Positions 1 through 4,824 of a DNA stretch of 5,104 nucleotides are shown here, piece after piece. The notes under the pieces are model-generated. The model worked only from the letters and a program-made list of their open reading frames with translations. It ran no database searches and was not told the origin of the DNA. The position numbers and the translations under genes were made by a program. The stretch comes from an uncultured Blautia sp. (GTDB taxonomy: Bacteria > Bacillota > Clostridia > Lachnospirales > Lachnospiraceae), in NCBI GenBank assembly GCA_945872375.1, contig CAMBYR010000160.1, forward strand, positions 1 to 5,104. Reading direction: 5' to 3'. Position 1 is the stretch's first letter, and each line of letters opens with the position of its first letter.

Positions 1-122
1 CATGTCTGCCTGCGCATGCAGGCATGCTGCATCACATGGCTGTTGGACGGGACTTTTATCATAAAAAAAGGCATGGACGAACAGGGAAAAATGGTGTAAT
101 ATAAACCGGATGAAGTATAAAC
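1..122 (+). other. Upstream region: possible 3' end of a preceding gene, then proB leader
   Basis: No gene can be assigned here. Two + strand frames stay open from the window edge: one ends at TAA 97-99 and one at TAA 102-104. Either could be the last ~32 codons of an upstream gene cut by the window, but neither tail resembles a family I recognise; in particular neither looks like a ProA C-terminus. Bases 7-24 form a perfect 7-bp inverted repeat (TGCCTGC / GCAGGCA, 4-base loop), and GCATGC occurs twice (14-19, 22-27). No T tract follows, so it is not a canonical terminator. The second half holds the likely proB promoter. Confidence 0.3.
74..102 (+). promoter_or_regulatory. Candidate sigma-A promoter for proB
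   Basis: TGGACG (74-79) matches the -35 consensus at 4 of 6 positions. It is followed by a 17-base spacer and TAATAT (97-102) as the -10. Transcription would start near base 109, leaving a leader of about 26 bases before the proB ATG at 135. Spacing is ideal but the -35 is imperfect. The -10 overlaps the stop codons of the two open upstream frames, as is common in compact genomes. Confidence 0.45.
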
Positions 123-126
123 GGAG
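123..126 (+). promoter_or_regulatory. Ribosome binding site that decides the proB start
   Basis: GGAG at 123-126 lies 8 bases before the ATG at 135. A GTG in the same frame at 126 would extend the protein by three residues, but its G is the last base of this Shine-Dalgarno sequence and it has no good site of its own. The ATG at 135 is therefore preferred. Confidence 0.7.
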
Positions 127-134
127 TGAACAAC

Positions 135-983
135 ATGAAAAACTATCGGGAAGAACTAAAGAATAAAAAACGTATTGTCATAAAGATCGGCACCTCTTCT
201 CTGACGCATCCGGAAACAGGGCGGCTGAATCTTCGGAAACTGGAGGTTCTCGTCCGTGAGATTACGGATCTTCATAATCAGGGAAAAGAAATCGTTCTGG
301 TATCTTCCGGAGCAATTGGTGTGGGAGCGGCAGCTCTCGGCATGAACGGCAAGCCGAAAGAACTTGAAAAAAAGCAGGCCTGTGCAGCCGTGGGACAGGC
401 AAGGCTGATGATGATCTATCAGAAGCTTTTTTCAGAGTATAATCAGACAGCGGCCCAGATTCTGATGACCAAGAATACCATGGTCGACAATCTGAACAGA
501 AAAAATGCGAAAAATACGTTTGAGGAGCTTCTGAAGCTTGGGGCCATTCCCATTGTAAATGAGAATGACTCTATTTCTACATATGAGATTCAGTTTGGTG
601 ACAATGATACTCTTTCGGCGGTGGTGGCGGCTCTGATCGGTGCAGACCTGCTGATCCTTCTGTCGGATATCGATGGATTATTCACAGATGATCCCAACAC
701 CAATCCGGATGCACGTTTTGTGGAAGTGGTGGAGAATATGGACGTGCATTTCCGAAACATGGGCAAGGCATCTACCGGAAGCAGAGTGGGTACCGGCGGC
801 ATGGCAACCAAGCTTACGGCAGCGGAGATCGCTACGGCAGCGGGAACAGACATGATCATTGCAAATGGTGCGGATTTCCACAACATTCATAAAATCGTGG
901 ATGGAGACAATCTGGGTACCTTATTTGCGGCGCAGTCAAAAGAGGAGTTTTATCTGATTGATTATATCGAACGCCTTCTGTAG
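135..983 (+). CDS. proB: Glutamate 5-kinase (ProB), short form without PUA domain
   Basis: ProB phosphorylates L-glutamate with ATP to gamma-glutamyl 5-phosphate, the first and normally proline-controlled step of proline synthesis in the cytoplasm. The 282-residue product is a complete amino-acid-kinase fold. Visible motifs are VIKIGTSSL with Lys17, VSSGAIGVG (56-64) for glutamate binding, NENDS (142-146), FGDNDTLSA (154-162), the nucleotide-site loop LSDIDGLF (176-183), GTGGMATK ending in Lys226, and the closing NLGTLF (259-264). It stops about 20 residues later, so the C-terminal PUA domain of the roughly 367-residue E. coli enzyme is absent; such short forms are known in Firmicutes. ProA, the next pathway enzyme, is not adjacent: a DUF896 gene follows after 37 bases. 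The annotation is firm from motif order; the paralogous UMP and acetylglutamate kinases lack this motif set. Confidence 0.96.
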   Translation: MKNYREELKNKKRIVIKIGTSSLTHPETGRLNLRKLEVLVREITDLHNQGKEIVLVSSGAIGVGAAALGMNGKPKELEKKQACAAVGQARLMMIYQKLFSEYNQTAAQILMTKNTMVDNLNRKNAKNTFEELLKLGAIPIVNENDSISTYEIQFGDNDTLSAVVAALIGADLLILLSDIDGLFTDDPNTNPDARFVEVVENMDVHFRNMGKASTGSRVGTGGMATKLTAAEIATAAGTDMIIANGADFHNIHKIVDGDNLGTLFAAQSKEEFYLIDYIERLL

Positions 984-1020
984 AAGATGTACGAACGAAT
1001 AAGAGAAACGGAGCAGAAGA

Positions 1021-1242
1021 ATGGATGAATTAAAAATAGCGAGAATCAATGAGCTGGCACGAAAATCAAAGGGGCCCGGGCTCACGGAAGAGGAAAAGAA
1101 GGAGCAGGCACAGCTTCGAAAGGAATACATTGCAGCTATTCGTATGAATATCCGCACGCAGCTTGATCAGATCAGTATTGTAGAAAAGGATGGAAGCATT
1201 ACCAATCTTGGAGAAAAATATGGAAACAAAGAAAGACATTAG
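1021..1242 (+). CDS. DUF896 / UPF0291 small cytoplasmic protein (YnzC family)
   Basis: A 73-residue soluble, highly charged protein with no signal peptide or membrane segment. It matches the DUF896 pattern: an N-terminal helix with RINELARKSK (8-17), the turn GLTEEEKKEQ (20-29), a second helix LRKEYIAAIR (32-41) continuing to RTQLDQI, and a short tail IVEKDGSITNLG. B. subtilis YnzC, the family reference, is of similar size, forms a helical hairpin and lies in the LexA-controlled yneA operon; no biochemical activity is established. The ATG is supported by GGAG at 1010-1013 with 7-base spacing. The gene follows proB by 37 bases with no intervening terminator, and its last 23 bases overlap the next gene, so it probably belongs to one transcript with proB and the cyclo-ligase. 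I see no SOS box in front of it, so an SOS role should not be assumed here. Confidence 0.9.
   Translation: MDELKIARINELARKSKGPGLTEEEKKEQAQLRKEYIAAIRMNIRTQLDQISIVEKDGSITNLGEKYGNKERH
1210..1213 (+). promoter_or_regulatory. Ribosome binding site inside the DUF896 gene that sets the cyclo-ligase start
   Basis: GGAG at 1210-1213 is 6 bases before the ATG at 1220. An earlier in-frame ATG at 1190 would add ten residues (MEALPILEKN) but has no comparable site, and the family normally begins a few residues before the conserved K..R..I..AR helix. The start at 1220 is therefore chosen. Confidence 0.75.
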
Positions 1243-1834
1243 AAAACAGATTTTTGCAGCCAGAAAAGAATGTACAGATGCACAGGTAGAGGAATGGAGC
1301 ATGGATATTACAAAACGTGTGGCTTCTCTTCCCGCGTTTCGAAGAGCAGAGAGAATTCTGGCATATGCAGATTACAACCACGAGGTGATCACGAAGTATC
1401 TTATAGAGGAAGCATGGAAAAACGGTAAGGAAGTGGCTGTCCCAAAGGTCGTCGGGCAGGATATGGTGTTTTATCGTCTTACCGGTTTTGACCAGCTTGC
1501 ACCCGGATATTATGGAATACCGGAGCCGCTGGAAGGAGACATCGTGCAGTGGGAGCAGGCCCTGATGATCATGCCCGGTGTGGCCTTTGACCGAAGCAAC
1601 CACAGAGTCGGATATGGCGGGGGCTTTTATGATCGCTTTCTGGAAAAGCATCCTTCTATAGAGCGGGTAGCAGTGGCATTTGATTTCCAGATTCTGGATG
1701 AGGTACCTACGGAACCAACTGATATCTGTCCGCAGATCATTGTGACAGAAAAAGAAACCTTTTTTCACAGGAATCCGGAGGCGGAAGATTTGACTTTCAA
1801 GTCATATGTGTGCTATACTGATTCTATGTTGTAA
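1220..1834 (+). CDS. 5-formyltetrahydrofolate cyclo-ligase (MTHFS)
   Basis: This enzyme converts 5-formyl-THF to 5,10-methenyl-THF using ATP, returning an inhibitory storage form to the one-carbon pool. The 204-residue protein shows the family order: the N-terminal basic helix KKDIRKQIFAAR (4-15), the strand RILAYADYNHE (45-55), KEVAVPKV (70-77), YYGIPEP (97-103), and the signature MPGVAFDR...RVGYGGGFYDRFL (118-141), whose Gly-rich loop binds nucleotide and phosphate. IVTEKETFF (174-182) is the usual end of the fold. Two small deviations are visible: Asn127 where Gly is common before the loop, and Thr167-Asp168 where many members have His-Asp. The last ~20 residues (EAEDLTFKSYVCYTDSML) extend beyond the conserved core, and the DNA encoding them carries the promoter of the next gene. 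It overlaps DUF896 by 23 bases, suggesting translational coupling. Assignment is firm. Confidence 0.94.
   Translation: METKKDIRKQIFAARKECTDAQVEEWSMDITKRVASLPAFRRAERILAYADYNHEVITKYLIEEAWKNGKEVAVPKVVGQDMVFYRLTGFDQLAPGYYGIPEPLEGDIVQWEQALMIMPGVAFDRSNHRVGYGGGFYDRFLEKHPSIERVAVAFDFQILDEVPTEPTDICPQIIVTEKETFFHRNPEAEDLTFKSYVCYTDSML
1790..1819 (+). promoter_or_regulatory. Strong extended -10 promoter for the surface-protein gene, inside the cyclo-ligase gene
   Basis: TTGACT (1790-1795) matches the -35 at 5 of 6 positions. An 18-base spacer ends in TGC, an extended -10 TGn, and is followed by TATACT (1814-1819), 5 of 6 to the -10. Transcription should begin near base 1826, just before the cyclo-ligase stop codon, giving a leader of about 98 bases to the ATG at 1924. 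This is the best promoter in the window. It implies the surface protein is transcribed independently of proB and the cyclo-ligase. Confidence 0.75.
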
Positions 1835-1835
1835 A

Positions 1836-1866
1836 CTGTTCATTGTGGGAAGAAATGCATGAACAG
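1836..1866 (+). promoter_or_regulatory. Stem-loop in the 5' leader of the surface-protein mRNA
   Basis: CTGTTCAT (1836-1843) and ATGAACAG (1859-1866) form a perfect 8-bp stem around a 15-base loop, one base after the cyclo-ligase stop codon. No T tract follows (AAATGATTTC), so it is not a canonical terminator. If transcription starts near 1826 it would fold at the extreme 5' end of the surface-protein message, where such stems commonly protect mRNA. It could also mark the 3' end of the upstream transcript. Confidence 0.5.
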
Positions 1867-1879
1867 AAATGATTTCAAA

Positions 1880-1898
1880 AATATGCACGTAATATGCA
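1880..1898 (+). repeat. AATATGCA direct repeat, 11-base period, in the leader
   Basis: AATATGCA occurs at 1880-1887 and again at 1891-1898, one helical turn apart. A related AAATGCAT lies at 1854-1860 within the leader hairpin region. The pair sits between the likely transcription start and the ribosome binding site. It could be a protein-binding site or chance in AT-rich leader DNA; no known operator consensus is recognised. Confidence 0.3.
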
Positions 1899-1910
1899 TG
1901 CTCGTTATAT

Positions 1911-1917
1911 GGGAGGT
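1911..1917 (+). promoter_or_regulatory. Ribosome binding site that decides the surface-protein start
   Basis: GGGAGGT (1911-1917) lies 6 bases before the ATG at 1924. In-frame ATGs at 1894 and 1909 are upstream of or overlap this site and have no site of their own. Starting at 1924 also gives a textbook signal peptide beginning MKRK. Confidence 0.85.
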
Positions 1918-1923
1918 AACAGA

Positions 1924-4686
1924 ATGAAAAGAAAACAGCTTTATGCTTTCCTTTTAACAGGAGCATTAACGGTTAGCATGATGCCTGCTGCAGTATTTGC
2001 AGCGGAAGAGGCAGCCGTGATGACCATAGAAAATACAGATACTGTCGTATATGAAACGGCACCTGAAGATGTATTTGTTCCTGCAGAAGAGACAGAGATG
2101 CCGGCAGAGGAACCAGCCGCGGAAGTTCCGGAAGAAGCAGTCGATCCTGGCTATGAGGTACCGGAAGAACCGGCCGCCATGCCTGATCACACATTGATGG
2201 AAGAACCGGAAGCGACTCCGGAGCCGACCCCGGAGGAAACAAAAATTTTTGTTTACAACGGTACGGCATACGGCACTCTGGAAGAAGCCATTGCGGCAAC
2301 ACCGGATCTGACGTCAGATGATAATCCGGCAGTGATTGCCGTAAACGATAACCTGACTCTTGGCAGTACCATTACAGTTCCTGCAGGAAAAAATGTAGCG
2401 ATTGCTGCTCCTGCCGGAAAAGATCTTACGATTTCGAGAGGGGCAGGATTTAAGGAAAGCCTGTTCTCTGTTGCCGGAAGCTTATATCTTCTGGGAGAGG
2501 AAACGATTGATGAAAGCGGAACTGTAACTGCATCCGGAAGCCTTACCATTGATGGTACAGGAGACGGTTCTGTTTCCGACGGAGCCCTTGTTTCTGTTGC
2601 GGAAGACGGTTATCTGGTTCTCCGGGACAATGCGGTTCTGAAAGGAAATAAAAGCAGTGCATCCGGTGGTGCGGTTGATTGTATCTCCGGTATGGTAGTT
2701 GTTGAAGGAGGAAGCATTACCGGAAACTCCACGGCAGGATACGGCGGCGGTATTTTCGGAAGCAATGCTACGATCGTACTTCGGGGCGGAAGCATTACCG
2801 GCAATACAGCTGCGCTGGAAGGCGGCGGTATCTACAGTGATTTTGATGTCTATGTATCCGGCACCGTAAACGTAACCGGCAATACAGCTGCAGAGTCACT
2901 CCTTCCCAGCAACCTTGTTCTGGACTGCGGTGAAGGGGAGGATCAGCTGGAGCTTTGTGTAGAGGTGGAAAATGCTCTTGAATCGTCTTCCATCGGTCTG
3001 AAGGTCCTGAATCCTGTCGAGGGTTCGTTATTAATCAATGTTGCTTCTGATATCGGAGGAATTTCCGCTTCTGATATGATCAGCCAGTTTACATACGAGG
3101 GTGATGAAGCATATAAGATCAATCCGGAAACCGGTGTTCTGGAATCTGCCACAGCAGCAGAAAATCTGGAGCTGAAACTGACCAGTGTCAAGTGGAACAG
3201 TACCAACGGTGTTGTCGTTACCGGATCTGCAAATCAGAATTCTGAAATCTATGTTAAGGCTGTGAAACAGTCGGCTGCTGCTCCTACAGCAGAAGAAATG
3301 ATCGCAGCCACAAAAACGGTAGATGCATCTGCAGGTGTTGAGTTTAACTTTAAATACATCTTTTCCGCTGCTGAGAAACAGGCACTGGGAACAGATCCTG
3401 TCACCATCTATGTATGTGCGAAAAATAAAGAAACAGGAGAGACTTCCATTCAGTCCCAGAACATGGAAGAAAGCGAGAGAGGTCCTCGTGTTTCCGGTGT
3501 GGATGCAGAGTGGACCGGTCAGGACTCCGCACTGATCACCTGCAGCTCGGATAAAGACGGAGCTTACTATGTGACATCCTGTGTACGCGGCGCATCTCCT
3601 TCAGCGATTGATTTCACAAAAGAGGGAGTTTCCGTTGTGGCAGGACAGAATTTCCAGATTCCGGTAAGCGGACTTGATCAGAATAATCCTGTTGACATCT
3701 ATATTTATGTAAAAGGGAAAAATGGAGTGGTATCCTCCGGACTGAAGGTTCAGATGTCTGAAACAAGCCGTCCGCCGATCATCACCTCCGGCGGATCTTC
3801 CTGGACCAGCTACAATTCCGCTGCAGTCGCATGCACGTTCAACAAGGATGCCTACTACTGGGTGACCTGGGCCAAACAGGGAGAAGTTCCGGCAGCTTTA
3901 GACTTTACGAAGAACGGAGTAAAGATCACAGGAGGAGAAACGATCAACATTCCTGTGACGGGGCTTGCTGAAGGTTCTGCCATTGATGTTTATGTATATG
4001 GTTCTGTGAACGGAAAAGCAGTCACTGAGCTGAAGGTATCTCTGGATCAGGCATCACGTCCTGCAAAACCGGATACCCCATCCCGTGAACCGATCGTTCC
4101 GAATGTGTCAGAAAGCGTTGTAACGGGCCTTGAGAATCCTTTGGAATTCTACCCCAATACTTTCTATGACTTCACTGTAATAGGCGCAGGAACGGACAAT
4201 AACAGCCCTGTCGAGGGAGATGTGAGATGGGTTCCTCTGTACTGGAGTACTTCTCAGAACCCCAGCACAAGTGAAAAGCATACGACATGGAAGATCGGTG
4301 CGAAGAACGGTATTTCCGCAGCTGCTACCTACAATATGTACATCTTCTATCGTCAGGAGCAGTACAGCACCACATTTGGATGGCAGGCAACGGGCAATGT
4401 GGTTTCCCAGACTTACCAGTTCCGTTCTGCAAATATCGCATACGCTTCACCAACACCGACTCCGTATTATGATGCTTCCACAGGAACCTATTATGATCAG
4501 TATGGAAATCCTGTTTCCTATACAGGAGAAGCGGCCGATGACACCACTTCCACGGGCGAAAGCGTAAGTGCCAATGCTGCCAATACAGCCGATGAGGCTC
4601 CTGTTGGAACCATGAGTTTGATGGCTGTCCTTTCTCTTCTTGCAGGCGGCTATGTGATCGTCAGAAAGAGAAAAAGAGAATTTTAA
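1924..4686 (+). CDS. Large secreted, probably wall- or membrane-attached surface protein with beta-helix and Ig-like repeats
   Basis: A 920-residue exported protein of no named family that I recognise as a whole. Residues 1-26 are a signal peptide (MKRK, hydrophobic core, likely cleavage at VFA|AE). Residues 28-107 are an acidic Glu/Pro-rich spacer. Residues 108-335 form a right-handed parallel beta-helix with GGSITGN and GGGI motifs, as in Pmp-like or pectate-lyase-fold adhesins; no catalytic residues are evident. Residues 336-414 are a beta-rich connector. Three Ig-like repeats follow at about 415-520, 521-616 and 617-712. Residues 740-838 are a separate aromatic-rich domain, 841-885 a Pro/Thr/Tyr/Ser-rich stalk, and 896-920 a hydrophobic segment plus RKRKR, resembling a sortase or retention signal. 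It has its own promoter and terminator. The likely role is adhesion or display at the cell surface; this is inferred from architecture only. A carbohydrate-active function is possible but unsupported. Confidence 0.85.
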   Translation: MKRKQLYAFLLTGALTVSMMPAAVFAAEEAAVMTIENTDTVVYETAPEDVFVPAEETEMPAEEPAAEVPEEAVDPGYEVPEEPAAMPDHTLMEEPEATPEPTPEETKIFVYNGTAYGTLEEAIAATPDLTSDDNPAVIAVNDNLTLGSTITVPAGKNVAIAAPAGKDLTISRGAGFKESLFSVAGSLYLLGEETIDESGTVTASGSLTIDGTGDGSVSDGALVSVAEDGYLVLRDNAVLKGNKSSASGGAVDCISGMVVVEGGSITGNSTAGYGGGIFGSNATIVLRGGSITGNTAALEGGGIYSDFDVYVSGTVNVTGNTAAESLLPSNLVLDCGEGEDQLELCVEVENALESSSIGLKVLNPVEGSLLINVASDIGGISASDMISQFTYEGDEAYKINPETGVLESATAAENLELKLTSVKWNSTNGVVVTGSANQNSEIYVKAVKQSAAAPTAEEMIAATKTVDASAGVEFNFKYIFSAAEKQALGTDPVTIYVCAKNKETGETSIQSQNMEESERGPRVSGVDAEWTGQDSALITCSSDKDGAYYVTSCVRGASPSAIDFTKEGVSVVAGQNFQIPVSGLDQNNPVDIYIYVKGKNGVVSSGLKVQMSETSRPPIITSGGSSWTSYNSAAVACTFNKDAYYWVTWAKQGEVPAALDFTKNGVKITGGETINIPVTGLAEGSAIDVYVYGSVNGKAVTELKVSLDQASRPAKPDTPSREPIVPNVSESVVTGLENPLEFYPNTFYDFTVIGAGTDNNSPVEGDVRWVPLYWSTSQNPSTSEKHTTWKIGAKNGISAAATYNMYIFYRQEQYSTTFGWQATGNVVSQTYQFRSANIAYASPTPTPYYDASTGTYYDQYGNPVSYTGEAADDTTSTGESVSANAANTADEAPVGTMSLMAVLSLLAGGYVIVRKRKREF
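2614..2925 (+). repeat. Four 26-residue (78-base) beta-helix coils
   Basis: Within the surface protein, residues 231-256, 257-282, 283-308 and 309-334 are four units of exactly 26 residues. Asn of the (K/T)GN motif falls at 242, 268, 294 and 320. GGA or GGGI falls at 248, 274 and 300. Duplication is still visible in DNA: GGAAGCATTACCGG at 2710-2723 and 2788-2801, and ACCGGCAATACAGCTGC at 2797-2813 and 2875-2891, both 78 bases apart. The pattern is that of a parallel beta-helix with an Asn position and Gly turns, one coil per unit. The last unit loses the GGGI motif and closes the helix. Confidence 0.8.
3166..4059 (+). repeat. Three tandem Ig-like repeats in the surface protein
   Basis: Residues 521-616 and 617-712 are each 96 long and clearly homologous. 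Each has a Trp near the start (530, 627), a YYxVT strand, AIDFTK.GV or ALDFTK.GV (562-569, 659-666), I(P)V(S/T)GL (579-584, 676-681), a DIYIYV or DVYVYG strand, and an ending (E/Q)(T/A)SRP. Residues 415-520 form a more diverged first copy, with Trp424, EIYVKAVKQ, PVTIYVCAK and the end ESERGP. The size and alternating strands suggest Ig-like or fibronectin-III-like stalk domains. DNA identity between copies is low, so the duplication is old. Confidence 0.7.
4144..4437 (+). other. Aromatic-rich C-terminal domain of the surface protein
   Basis: Residues 741-838 form a compact region distinct from the repeats before it: FYPNTFYDFTVIGAG, then EGDVRWVPLYWS (764-775), TTWKIG (787-792), KNGISAAATYNMYIFYR (794-810) and a closing GWQATGNVVSQTYQFRSA. 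My recollection is that similar W-P-x-x-W and W.IG..GI patterns recur near the C-termini of Lachnospiraceae surface proteins, but I cannot name a family. The predicted strands and many aromatic residues suggest a beta-sandwich, possibly ligand-binding. Confidence 0.45.
4582..4683 (+). other. C-terminal sorting-like signal (variant motif, hydrophobic segment, RKRKR tail)
   Basis: Residues 887-920 comprise NTADEAPVG, an 18-residue hydrophobic stretch (896-913) and RKRKREF. The layout matches Gram-positive sorting signals, in which a short motif (often a TGD..P form in clostridia) precedes a membrane span and a basic tail. Here TA replaces TG and there is no LPXTG. It may be a variant sortase substrate or simply a membrane anchor. 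Confidence 0.6.
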
Positions 4687-4699
4687 ATAAAAAAGATAG

Positions 4700-4742
4700 A
4701 AAAGAGACAGGTCTGTTTTCCTGTCTCTTTTCATATATTTTC
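4700..4742 (+). terminator. Rho-independent terminator of the surface-protein gene
   Basis: A perfect 12-bp stem, AAAAGAGACAGG (4700-4711) with CCTGTCTCTTTT (4720-4731), encloses an 8-base loop 13 bases after the stop codon. It ends in TTTT and is followed by AT-rich DNA including another TTTT. An A-rich run precedes it, so it could also act weakly on the opposite strand. Confidence 0.88.
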
Positions 4743-4759
4743 TATATGGGACAGCGGCT

Positions 4760-4791
4760 GCCGGATAAAGTGTAAAAGCATCCGGCTTTTT
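4760..4791 (+). terminator. Second hairpin with T tract: backup terminator or attenuator
   Basis: GCCGGAT (4760-4766) pairs with ATCCGGC (4780-4786) over a 13-base loop and is followed directly by TTTTT (4787-4791). A third CCGG (4792-4795) can pair with the CCGG at 4782-4785 around CTTTTT, a competing fold that would break the terminator stem. It ends only 20 bases before the ribosome binding site of the next gene. It may be a tandem terminator or a leader element of that gene. Confidence 0.55.
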
Positions 4792-4810
4792 CCGGTCAAT
4801 TCCCAATACT

Positions 4811-4819
4811 GGGGAGGGG
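4811..4819 (+). promoter_or_regulatory. Ribosome binding site for the M14-like gene
   Basis: GGGGAGGGG (4811-4819) has its GGAGG core 7 bases before the ATG at 4825. A second in-frame ATG at 4843 has no such site. This long purine run is a strong site and settles the start. Confidence 0.85.
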
Positions 4820-4824
4820 TATAT

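Noticed and set aside
126..134. GTG start for proB three codons upstream
   Set aside because: The GTG overlaps the only good ribosome binding site, which is ideally placed for the ATG at 135.
1..134. Proline or glutamate riboswitch or T-box in front of proB
   Set aside because: The visible leader from the predicted start is only about 26 bases, and no T-box consensus or terminator-antiterminator pair is present.
590..886. Open frame of 98 codons on the - strand within proB, and similar frames inside other genes
   Set aside because: They overlap well-supported coding sequence and show no motifs or matching ribosome binding sites.
1199..1768. Open frame of 189 codons on the - strand
   Set aside because: It lies opposite the cyclo-ligase gene, whose motifs are unmistakable. 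Its translation is rich in Cys, His and Phe runs with no family pattern, so it is a shadow.
1836..1866. Rho-independent terminator after the cyclo-ligase gene
   Set aside because: The stem is perfect but no T tract follows. It also lies downstream of the likely transcription start of the next gene, so it is better described as a leader stem-loop.
1894..1923. Earlier starts for the surface protein at 1894 and 1909
   Set aside because: Neither has a ribosome binding site, the strong GGGAGGT fits the ATG at 1924, and the earlier starts would place ten residues ahead of a normal signal peptide.
2614..2925. CRISPR-like or mobile-element repeats
   Set aside because: The repeats are in frame within a coding sequence with a 78-base period and encode beta-helix coils. 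There are no spacers, terminal inverted repeats or transposase.
2242..2925. Polysaccharide lyase activity for the beta-helix
   Set aside because: The fold class fits, but no catalytic Lys/Arg/Asp pattern of a pectate-lyase-type family is evident, so no enzyme function is claimed.
4447..4806. Open frame of 119 codons on the - strand spanning the terminators
   Set aside because: It runs through both hairpins and the end of the surface-protein gene, has no recognisable domain, and is explained by the opposite strand.
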